Program-made: the position numbers and the translations under genes | Shown here: piece after piece, positions 43,714 to 51,600 of the stretch | Layout of the letters: every line of letters begins with the position of its first letter | Position numbering within the stretch: position 1 is the stretch's first letter | Assembly (NCBI GenBank): GCA_026399075.1 | Contig: JAPLRR010000078.1 | Coordinates: 29,316 to 93,315 of the forward strand | Source of the DNA: Methylococcales bacterium | GTDB lineage: Bacteria > Pseudomonadota > Gammaproteobacteria > Methylococcales > Methylomonadaceae | Direction of reading: 5' to 3' | Length of the DNA stretch: 64,000 nucleotides | Notes under the pieces: model-generated | Seen by the model: only the letters and a program-made list of their open reading frames with translations | What the model was told of the DNA's origin: nothing | The model's database searches: none

Positions 43714-43986
43714 ATGAATAAATCCGAACTTATTGATGCGATGGCAGAGTCATCTGGCTTAACTAAGGCAGATGCGGGACGTGCTTTAGACGGTTTTCTT
43801 GGTGCAGTGACCAGCGCTTTAAGCAAAGGTGATTCTGTTGCCTTAGTAGGCTTTGGTACATACTCCGTAAAGGAAAGGGCTGAGCGTAAAGGCCGTAACC
43901 CACAATCTGGCGAAGAAATCACAATTAAGGCGGCAAAAATTCCTGCATTTAAAGCTGGTAAATCTTTAAAAGATGCTGTAAACTAG
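43714..43986 (+). CDS. hupB: DNA-binding protein HU-beta
   Basis: A 90-residue nucleoid protein. It begins [16 protein letters not shown] and has the beta-arm [24 protein letters not shown], with the DNA-intercalating Pro in GRNPQ. The start is set by a GGGG-containing stretch (CAGGGGGAATA) before the ATG. Position between lon and ppiD matches the usual gammaproteobacterial hupB. Confidence 0.97.
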   Translation: MNKSELIDAMAESSGLTKADAGRALDGFLGAVTSALSKGDSVALVGFGTYSVKERAERKGRNPQSGEEITIKAAKIPAFKAGKSLKDAVN

Positions 43987-44043
43987 TTCTTCTTTAGTCG
44001 GGTTGCATTAACTGCAACGCAATTAAAAAATTCCTTTATTATG

Positions 44044-44072
44044 TTGTTTTTTTTTATAAACTGCCTTATAAT
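44044..44072 (+). promoter_or_regulatory. Sigma-70 promoter of tRNA-Val
   Basis: -35 TTGTTT (44044-44049), 17-bp spacer and a consensus -10 TATAAT (44067-44072). The predicted start is 7 nt before the tRNA. Confidence 0.75.
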
Positions 44073-44085
44073 GGTTTTTTTAGTC

Positions 44086-44161
44086 GGGTGCTTAGCTCAG
44101 CTGGGAGAGCATCGCCCTTACAAGGCGAGGGTCGGGGGTTCGAACCCCTCAGCACCCACCA
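44086..44161 (+). tRNA. tRNA-Val (anticodon UAC)
   Basis: 76 nt with encoded CCA. Acceptor GGGTGCT pairs with AGCACCC; D arm GCTCAGCTGGGAGAGC; anticodon loop CTTACAA with TAC; T arm GGGGGTTCGAACCCCTC. Confidence 0.96.
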
Positions 44162-44167
44162 GACTTT

Positions 44168-44225
44168 GGAGTGGTAGTTCAGTTGGTTAGAATACCGGCC
44201 TGTCACGCCGGTGGTGTTTTTTTTT
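44168..44225 (+). pseudogene. 3'-truncated tRNA-Asp (anticodon GUC), possible terminator
   Basis: The first ~46 nt match tRNA-Asp: acceptor 5' strand GGAGTGG, D arm TAGTTCAGTTGGTTAGAATA and anticodon arm CCGGC-CTGTCAC-GCCGG. The T arm, 3' acceptor strand and CCA are absent; instead TGGTG is followed by nine T (44217-44225). It cannot make a functional tRNA. The anticodon stem (extended to ACCGGC/GCCGGT) plus T-run has the form of an intrinsic terminator and may end the tRNA-Val transcript before ppiD. Confidence 0.85.
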
Positions 44226-44255
44226 GCTCAACAATTGATTCTTAAGGACTGATCT

Positions 44256-46169
44256 ATGCTGACAACCATTAGAGAAAAAGCGCAAGGCACCCTTGCATGG
44301 GTTATCTTGATATTAATTTGTGTACCTTTTGCTTTATGGGGTATCAATAATTATTTGGATGCTGGCGGTGAAGCGCCTGTTGCATCGGTCGGCGATAAGG
44401 ATTTTTATCAGCGTGATGTTAACAGGGCTTATGAGCAGTATAGCCAAAACCTTCAAGGCATGGGTATCGATGAGCAAACGTTAAAAACCCAGGCTTTACA
44501 AAAACTGATAAAAGACGAAGTGCTTTTGCAATACGTTTATGCTGAAGGTTTAGTGATTACCGATAACGAAGCGCGGGACTTTATTAAATCGCTGCCTTAT
44601 TTTCAGGCCGATGGTAAGTTCAGTGACAAGCAATACAAGGCGTTACTTAATTCACAACGGATTTCTTCGGCGGAGTTTGTTAGCCGGATCAAAAATGCGT
44701 TAACGATGGAGCAGTTCCAGCATAGCATTGTTGACAGCAGTTTTGCCACCCAATATGACGTGGAAAGCTTTTTTAAGATTCAAAACCAGTTACGTGATGT
44801 CGATTATGTCACCGTTGCGGTGCAACCTTTACCGCAGCAGCCGACCGAACAAGAAATTGCGGCTTATTACCAGCAGCATGAAGATCTTTACCAAACCCCA
44901 GAGCAAGTTTCTGTTGAGTTCGTAGAGTTGTCACTTGATGATATCGCCAAAAAAGTGGTGGTCACCGACGAAAAGTTAAAAGCCTATTACGAAGAGCAAA
45001 AAGAGCTTTACACAACCCCCGAGCGTCGGAAAATCAGCCATATTCTGTTTACAGTAAACGATAAAACCACCGATAAAGCTGCTTTAGAAAAGGCCCTGAA
45101 AGCCAAACAAGCGCTGGCAAGCAAAGAGTTTGCCGTGGTGGCGGCAGAGCTTTCTGATGATAAGTTGACGGCCAAAAAAGGCGGCGACCTAGGCTTGTTT
45201 AATGTTGGTGTTATGGAAAAAGCCTTTGAAGATGCGGCTAGTGCCTTAAAGTTGGGTGAGGTGTCTGCGCCTGTCCGGTCAGCGTTTGGTTATCATATCA
45301 TTAAGGTTACAGAGCTTATGCCAGGTAGCGTCAAGTCGTTTGAAAGTGCCAAAAATGATGTCACCCAAGCTTATCAAAAAAACCAGGCAGAAAACCTGTT
45401 TTTTGAAGCGGGCGAAAAGCTGACGGAAATGAGTTTTGAAAATCCAGATAATTTGCAGACAGTTGCAAACAACTTGGGTTTGACCGTCCAAAAATCAGCC
45501 TTGTTTACCAAAGGCAAAGGTGAGGGCATTGCCAATGAGGCGAAAATACGCGATGCGGCTTTTTCTGAAGAAGTTTTGCAAGGCAACAATAGTGCCCCTG
45601 TGGAGTTGAGTGCTGAACGATTGGCAGTGGTGCGCCTATTGGAGCGTAAAGCCGCAGCCAAGCGTAGCCTAAATGAAGTCAAGCAGGATGTGGTCGCACA
45701 AGTCTCAAAAGACAAAGCTAAGGTACTGGCGGTGGAAAAAGCCAAGCAAATAAAGGCGGGTTTGTTGGCGGGGGCGGCTATCCAGAAAGTTGCTGCCGAA
45801 AACAAGCTCGAAGTTAAGTCTGAGAAAGGCTTGATGCGCGGCAGAAATAAATTGCCTGAACCCTTAAGTGAGGCAATTTTTAAGGCCGCCAAACCAGTTG
45901 GTGATAAGCCTAGTGTGTTTATCGCGGTGTTGCCTACGGGTGAGCAAGTTGTAGTAAGCTTGTCAAAAGTGACCCCAGGTGTCATGAGTGAAAGCGACAA
46001 ACAGCAAATGGACTTGGCTAAGAAAAATATCGCCAACGCTTTTGGCCAAACGGAGTTTAACCAAGCAATAAATAGCCTACAGGCCGAAGCTGATATTGAA
46101 ATCAACACCAAACCGCAATCAGACTCAGAGCCTAGCCCGAATGTGAAGGTGGTTGAGCAAGAGCAGTAA
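44256..46169 (+). CDS. ppiD: PpiD-like periplasmic chaperone, membrane-anchored
   Basis: A 637-residue SurA/PpiD-family folding factor for exported proteins. One N-terminal transmembrane helix (LAWVILILICVPFALWGI) anchors a SurA-like N-domain, followed by a parvulin domain near residues 262-355 (RRKISHILFTVNDKT, GGDLGLFNVGVMEKAFEDAA, RSAFGYHIIKVTEL) and a long helical C-terminal part. Position after hupB is the usual one. The C-terminus is acidic and Pro/Ser-rich. Confidence 0.94.
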   Translation: MLTTIREKAQGTLAWVILILICVPFALWGINNYLDAGGEAPVASVGDKDFYQRDVNRAYEQYSQNLQGMGIDEQTLKTQALQKLIKDEVLLQYVYAEGLVITDNEARDFIKSLPYFQADGKFSDKQYKALLNSQRISSAEFVSRIKNALTMEQFQHSIVDSSFATQYDVESFFKIQNQLRDVDYVTVAVQPLPQQPTEQEIAAYYQQHEDLYQTPEQVSVEFVELSLDDIAKKVVVTDEKLKAYYEEQKELYTTPERRKISHILFTVNDKTTDKAALEKALKAKQALASKEFAVVAAELSDDKLTAKKGGDLGLFNVGVMEKAFEDAASALKLGEVSAPVRSAFGYHIIKVTELMPGSVKSFESAKNDVTQAYQKNQAENLFFEAGEKLTEMSFENPDNLQTVANNLGLTVQKSALFTKGKGEGIANEAKIRDAAFSEEVLQGNNSAPVELSAERLAVVRLLERKAAAKRSLNEVKQDVVAQVSKDKAKVLAVEKAKQIKAGLLAGAAIQKVAAENKLEVKSEKGLMRGRNKLPEPLSEAIFKAAKPVGDKPSVFIAVLPTGEQVVVSLSKVTPGVMSESDKQQMDLAKKNIANAFGQTEFNQAINSLQAEADIEINTKPQSDSEPSPNVKVVEQEQ

Positions 46170-46584
46170 TTGGTTGATTAGGGATAAACTATTAATTATT
46201 TAGTTTATCCCACTTAAACATTCTGAAAATAAAAAGGGGGCCTTAGGTCCCCTTTTTTATGCGGGTTGATTATATTGCTAGCTGCTTAGGCGGGACAAAC
46301 GGGTGGGGGATGCGCTACATCGGGCGTGCTTGTTCGATTAAGGGCAAGGTTGGGCTTGCCAAGTTACCCAAAATCCAAACCATGACGGTTGTAATAGTCG
46401 CTAGGCCGATATCCGTCAGCATGGTAGTGTTCTGGCACGGCAAAAAGCCAGTTTTGGGGTGGTATTATAGGAATAGGGCGGCTATAAGTTTCCTTTGTAA
46501 AGTAGGATATGCTAATATCCAAAATTTGCTTGCCCATACTTTTATGTGCAAGGCTAGTTTTTCCCCACTTTATTTTGGCAAACC
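46170..46584. other. Intergenic region with two hairpins
   Basis: 415 bp between ppiD and the YeeE-like pair. It holds two hairpins at its start (separate entry). A 123-codon frame (46259-46630) begins within the terminator and overlaps the next gene out of frame; it has no signal, domain or ribosome-binding site and is not called. Confidence 0.5.
46181..46257 (+). terminator. Tandem hairpins ending the ppiD transcript
   Basis: GGGATAAACTA/TAGTTTATCCC (46181-46211) is a perfect 11-bp stem. It is followed by a second hairpin, GGGGGCC-TTA-GGTCCCC (46236-46252), flanked by AAAAA and TTTTTT that extend the stem. The second is a standard intrinsic terminator. Confidence 0.85.
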
Positions 46585-47016
46585 ATGGAAAATTTCACCC
46601 CTTATACGGCAACAGCCGGTGGTGTCCTGATTGGGATCAGCGTCACCTTGTTGCTACTCTTTAATGGCCGCATTGGCGGCATCAGCGGCATTATGAACGG
46701 GGTGTTTTTTAGCGCCCACAAAGACCCTGTTTGGCGGCTTATTTTTTTGACGGGCCTGGTATTGGGTGTGGTTCTATTTCAATGGCTGGTGCCAGGCTTT
46801 AATGTGACTCGACAAGCGTATCCGCTGCCCTTACTACTGATGGGCGGTTTTTTGATTGGTGTTGGCACCCGTATGGGTAGTGGCTGCACTAGTGGGCATG
46901 GCATTTGCGGCATTGCCACAAGATCGCTGCGATCAGTGCTGGCAACGCTGACTTTTATGGCCACGGGCATGGTCACTGTTTATATTATCCGCCATAGTAT
47001 GGGTTTGGCCGCATGA
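46585..47016 (+). CDS. YeeE/YedE family (sulfur-transport-like) membrane protein, first half
   Basis: A 143-residue protein with four hydrophobic segments and the family signature GTRMGSGCTSGHGICGIATRSLRS, whose Cys is implicated in passing reduced sulfur in TsuA-type proteins. Many bacteria split this transporter into two small subunits, as here. The TGA overlaps the start of the next gene by 4 bp. The substrate (thiosulfate or related sulfur species) is inferred from the family. Confidence 0.87.
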   Translation: MENFTPYTATAGGVLIGISVTLLLLFNGRIGGISGIMNGVFFSAHKDPVWRLIFLTGLVLGVVLFQWLVPGFNVTRQAYPLPLLLMGGFLIGVGTRMGSGCTSGHGICGIATRSLRSVLATLTFMATGMVTVYIIRHSMGLAA

Positions 47017-47429
47017 AGCAAAATTTTATGGTCCTGTTATGCGGCGTAATTTTTGGGATAGGGCTATCACTGTCCCAAATGATAAACCCCAACAAAGTGC
47101 TGGATTTTTTGGATATTAGCGGAAATTGGGATCCAAGCTTGCTGTTTGTCATGATCGGGGCTTTGGCTGTCACTTTGGTCAGTTTCAAGTGGGTGCTTAA
47201 ACGGCCTGTGCCTTTGCTGGCAGAGCGTTTTCATGTTTCCAACAACGCTTCAGTCGATAAACCCCTGCTGCTGGGTGCTGCTATCTTTGGCATAGGCTGG
47301 GGGATGAGCGGATATTGCCCCGGGCCTGCCGTGGGCAGTTTGGGGTTGCTGTCTATGGAGGCGTTATTCATGGTGGCGAGCATTTATACGGGGTTTTTTG
47401 CCTATAATTGGTTGCTCGCCAGAAAATAA
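47013..47429 (+). CDS. YeeE/YedE family (sulfur-transport-like) membrane protein, second half
   Basis: A 138-residue partner of the preceding gene, with about four membrane segments, the N-terminal motif GVIFGIGLSLSQMINPNKVLDFLDI and the conserved GWGMSGYCPGPAVGSLG Cys motif. The 4-bp overlap indicates translational coupling and equal production. It converges on the RnfB-like gene; a long inverted repeat lies between. Confidence 0.87.
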   Translation: MKQNFMVLLCGVIFGIGLSLSQMINPNKVLDFLDISGNWDPSLLFVMIGALAVTLVSFKWVLKRPVPLLAERFHVSNNASVDKPLLLGAAIFGIGWGMSGYCPGPAVGSLGLLSMEALFMVASIYTGFFAYNWLLARK

Positions 47430-47452
47430 TGTTTACGCATCACCTATAAGTA

Positions 47453-47530
47453 CTGGAGTGCAACGGCTTTAGACGTTGCACTTTTGGTTTCATCACATTC
47501 AAAGCAACGTCTAAAGCCGTTGCACTCCAG
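47453..47530. repeat. Perfect 27-bp inverted repeat with nested hairpins
   Basis: The arms at 47453-47479 and 47504-47530 are exact reverse complements, with a 24-bp spacer. The left arm itself folds as GTGCAACG-N8-CGTTGCAC followed by TTTT (47458-47485), a terminator-like hairpin on the plus strand. It lies between convergent genes and may be a bidirectional terminator or a small dispersed element. Confidence 0.8.
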
Positions 47531-47545
47531 CTTAAGCCTACTGAT

Positions 47546-48115
47546 TTAACTTTTCCCGCTGGCCAGTTTTATCAGCTGAGTCCTTTTTTGCCGTTCACGT
47601 TCGGCTTTTTCATCCGCTTCCCTTGTTTTGCGTAAATTGCGGGCTTCATAACGTTGCTTGGCCAATAGCTGACGTTCGGTCTTTTGGGCTTTGGTCAGTG
47701 ACGCTTCATCATAAGGTGCTACCAACGGCTGCATGACAATACAGTCTACCGGACAAGGCGCGACACAAAGCTCGCATCCAGTACATTCACTGGCGATGAC
47801 CGTGTGCATGAATTTGGCGGCACCTAAAATGGCATCGACAGGGCAGGCGGCGATACATTTGACGCAACCTATGCAGTCTTGCTCAATAATAAAGGCAACA
47901 CTTTTGGGTTTGTGTGCACCATTGTTTGGGTTAAGCGGTCTGGCGCTAACGCCCAGCAAATTTGCCAATTCTATGACCCCTTCATCACCACCCGGCGGGC
48001 ATTGGTTAATGTCGGCGGTACCTTCGGCAATAGCGGTTGCATAAGGCAGGCAACCGGGATAGCCGCATTGCCTACATTGGGTTTGCGGCAAAATAGCATT
48101 TATTTGATCAATCAC
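47546..48115 (-). CDS. rsxB: RnfB/RsxB-like ferredoxin, soluble form
   Basis: A 189-residue electron-transfer protein. The N-terminal Fe-S motif [13 protein letters not shown]...CPPGG is that of RnfB. Two ferredoxin-type [4Fe-4S] clusters follow ([16 protein letters not shown] and [16 protein letters not shown]). The N-terminal transmembrane helix of complex-bound RnfB is missing, and no other rnf gene is nearby. Stand-alone short forms of this kind occur in pseudomonads. The C-terminus is a basic helix. Electron partner unknown. Confidence 0.9.
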   Translation of the reverse strand: MIDQINAILPQTQCRQCGYPGCLPYATAIAEGTADINQCPPGGDEGVIELANLLGVSARPLNPNNGAHKPKSVAFIIEQDCIGCVKCIAACPVDAILGAAKFMHTVIASECTGCELCVAPCPVDCIVMQPLVAPYDEASLTKAQKTERQLLAKQRYEARNLRKTREADEKAERERQKRTQLIKLASGKS

Positions 48116-48271
48116 GTTGTGGTTTTTATCCTAGTTTATGTGGATGATGCTTTATTATTTTCACATTAATTGGCTATGAAGCCTAGTGTCCACTCATCCT
48201 GCCATGATTCTTATTGGCTACAAAATACCTTAACTTCAAGGTAGCCCATCGAAATCCCCAGTCCGAAACTG

Positions 48272-48314
48272 TGGCAAATGACCTATTTTTTTAAAATTAA
48301 TGGGTCATTTGCCA
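48272..48314. promoter_or_regulatory. Inverted-repeat box shared with giant paralog A
   Basis: TGGCAAATGACC (48272-48283) and GGTCATTTGCCA (48303-48314) are perfect inverted repeats, about 250 bp upstream of the -24 element. The core GGCAAATGACC recurs at 17978-17988 upstream of paralog A. Confidence 0.5.
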
Positions 48315-48538
48315 TAATTTTTATTGGGTTGGTGATAATAACTTATGGTAACAGTTGGTTATAAGTCATTTCTTAGCAAATCACTTGGATATTTCCCGTA
48401 AAGCCCACCCTTCAGGCCAGTATATTTTAAAAGAAAAGACCATATTTTTTCCTTCTATTTGGCCATTAAATTAAATGCTAATGCTTTAAACCTATTTAAA
48501 TTCATGGTGTTATTATTTTATTTTGGCATTTTTAATGT

Positions 48539-48554
48539 GGGCATAATTATTGCT
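48539..48554 (+). promoter_or_regulatory. Sigma-54 (-24/-12) promoter for giant cytochrome B
   Basis: GGGCATAATTATTGCT keeps GGCA and TTGCT with exact GG-to-GC spacing (GG 48540-48541, GC 48552-48553). The predicted transcription start is near 48565. The distance to the ATG (about 70 bp) is almost the same as for paralog A. Confidence 0.68.
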
Positions 48555-48623
48555 TGTTAGCTTTTAGTCTAAGCCAATAATTTAGATCTCATCCACTTTA
48601 AATAATCGTATCAGGAGTGATAT

Positions 48624-51600
48624 ATGTCCCACACAAAAATAAAGTTGGCCCGGCGGCCTAGCAGGTATGGTCTGCTGGCGCTGACGCCGATAATGGCGGC
48701 CATGCTGGCCGGCGCACCGGCAGTTGTGACTGCTGCCGTTGCGCCCCCCGTTAAGGCCACCGCCAAATACAATACAAGCTTGGATGCCGTGGTGGTTACT
48801 GGCACAGTCGGTAAACCCTTTACGGCAGGGTCAAAAGTTACGGCATATGACACAGCTAACCAAGTTGTGCTTTATACCGTTAATACCAACAGCACAGGCA
48901 AATTTAGCATGACCCTGCCAATCACGGACAAGACTTATTTGCCGTGTTCAGTGCGCCTTGAGACCGTCAATGCCTTGGACAATAGCGAAAATAAGATCAT
49001 TTTGCCTGTGACAGGTGCCAGTAAGCTCTGTGCCAGTTTACCGACGTGTGCTATTACTACACCAGCAAAAGACACAGAAATTGCTGTTGGTGCAACGGTT
49101 AATTTTGCTGCCACGATCAGCAAACTTAAAAAAGGCCAAATCCCACCAACGATTGTTTGGAATATGGGTGATGGCTCGGCCGAGCAAAAAACCACTACGG
49201 CCAGCAACCTTTTTGACCAAGTGGGCAGATACCGCGTGACCCTTAAAGGTTTGGACAGCGTGGGTAACAAGTATTGTTCTGATGATGTCGTCGTTTCAGT
49301 TATCCCTGCGGCGGGCACTAACCCTAACGGTAAAGTGCCAGAATTGGCAAAGCCAAGTGTGGCATCTGCTATGCCAACTACGGATGGTAAGAATGACAAC
49401 GGCGCTTATGTAGTGTTGCCATTTGAAGAGATGGGTATGCAAGGCGGTAGCCAAGTGCATCTGCCTTACGCATCAATGATCAACTACAACTCATTGAACG
49501 CACAAGTTATCCAAAAACTGCCACACAAGCCACCTTTGTTGTCGGGTAGCAGTGTTGATGTGACTTATTCAGCGGCCTCTAATGACAAAGATCCAATCGC
49601 TAAAGGATCCATAAACTCCACTAGCCAGAACCTGTTCGCAGGCAATGCGGCGGGTGCCAACTGGGATACGGCGACGACGGTTTTTAACGCCACCACCAAG
49701 TTGCCCACTAATGTGAAATTTATTGCCGGACAAGCTTACAATGAGGCAAAAATCCGTAAATCTGAGCAATGGGATCGTATCCGCCAACCATTTGCAGTGG
49801 CCAAAGGCATCCCTGAAACCGGTGCGACTTTTGCGGAAAAGCAAAGCACCTTTACCCCAGCCAAGGCGGCTGAAATGCCGGATGAAGGTGTAAAAGGTTA
49901 TGTTGATGGCGGTGCTGCCAGCCGGAAAATGCCAGGTGCAGCAAAACCTTATATCAGCAATGATCCACAAAAGTTTGATTTCAATAGCTATCAGGACGCG
50001 TTTGTTGCCCAAATGATCCCTGCCAGCGATATTGACGACCAAGGCCGCACCAACCCTTATCCGTTGATGCGTGTACAAGCAAAGGATAAATCCGGTGCGG
50101 CATTATCAACCGTGGATGCGGTTTATACAGCGGCTTCTGAGACCCGTTGCCGGGAATGCCATTTGCCTGGCGGAATTGCTGGCGATGAAGATGTCTGGCG
50201 TACTCCTGTTACCGTTGCCGAGTTGAAAGATCTGACCGATCCAACTAAACCCGGCCCTGCGACAGGTGCTGGCCGCAATGGCAGCGATGGCAAACCGCAA
50301 GTTTCAGGTTTTGACCCAGGTACTGACCCAAACAAAGCGTGGCCGCCTGCGATTCATAACGTGTTCAACGATAAAATTGACGGTAATCCAGCGTTTACCA
50401 ATTTGGCTGTGACTGTCGGTGCTGTTGATGCTTCCGGTAACAAGCTTCCAACTAGCGCCACCAATATCCTGACTGACCAAAACGGTTTGCGTACGGATAG
50501 GGTTAAGGCATCACGTTGGATGAAGTTTGATCCGGCTACTGATAAACCAACCGGAGAAACTAGCCCGACTAAACCAGCAGCGGCGGCAACTGATTCTTCA
50601 TGGCGATTGCAGATACAAATCAATTATGCTGATGCGGCCAAATACGGCGATGATTCTTGGGTAAACCAAGAAAAAGCAGCCTTGTTCAACACTTTAGTGG
50701 CTCATGATTACATGGTTTATTACGGCCCAACACCAGCAACTGGTGCCACTTGGCCTGCCAGCTACTCAACCCAAGTGGCTGATAACTATGCCGATGACTT
50801 GGGAAAAAGCCGTGCAACGCCGATGTATTTCTGTTCAGGCCATCATCAAAGTGCGCTTAAGGCGGATGTTGGTGTTACTGCGCGGTCTTATTCCACTAAC
50901 CGTTCAGATTACTCCAGGGCTTTCCATGCGTTCCATGCCAAGTTCCAAGTTTATAAGACTGACGTTAGTGCCGCCCAAAGTGTTGATGGTTTGGCACATA
51001 AGAAAGGCGACTTGATCCGTGACGTGCGTGGCCATCCGCTGGAATACGGCGGCCGTGGTTGGGATTCGCAGTTAAATGATGATGCGGGTGTCCCTTTCTC
51101 TAAAGATGCCAGCGGCAAGTATACGGTTAAATCTGTAGTCGTTTATGATGCCAAAAAGAACAACTGGCGTCCTGACTTGTATCCTCAGCAGGCCAATGGC
51201 GAACTGATGTTACCATTTGGCAAGCAAGTGACTGTTGAGGAAAACTGCGCCAAATGCCATACCGGCCCGACTGAAAAAGCCTATCGTGATATCCATCACA
51301 CGGCCGGCCTAAAGTGCGATAGCTGTCATGGTGATATGTTGGCAGTGGGTAACGTGTTTGGCAATGAAAAATATGACGCCAACTTAACGGGTGGCGGCAC
51401 TTTTGGCGCTGATACAGCCGCCATAGACCAAACCGATTTCCGTCGTCCTTGGTTGGATGAGCCTAACTGTGGTTCTTGCCATATCGGTGATGCCAATATG
51501 GCTAAGTCAGAAAAGCATTGGTTTAGTGCAGGTGCTTTAGACCAGGCGTGGGCTGACGGCGACAAAACCGGCTATTCCATGTATCCAATGAATGCCCGTT

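Larger units (their letters stand above)
48116..48623. other. Regulatory region of giant cytochrome B
   Basis: 508 bp between divergent genes. It holds the GGCAAATGACC inverted repeat (48272-48314) and the sigma-54 element (48539-48554). The AT-rich stretch between may allow DNA bending; no integration-host-factor site was identified with confidence. Confidence 0.5.

Noticed and set aside
46259..46630. 123-codon frame after ppiD
   Set aside because: Starts within the terminator T-run, overlaps the YeeE-like start out of frame, and shows no domain or signal.
22320..47500. Genomic island or prophage
   Set aside because: The stretch has conserved housekeeping order and no integrase, transposase or phage gene; tRNA-Leu and tRNA-Val are not flanked by attachment-like repeats. 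The tRNA-Asp relic has no integrase nearby.
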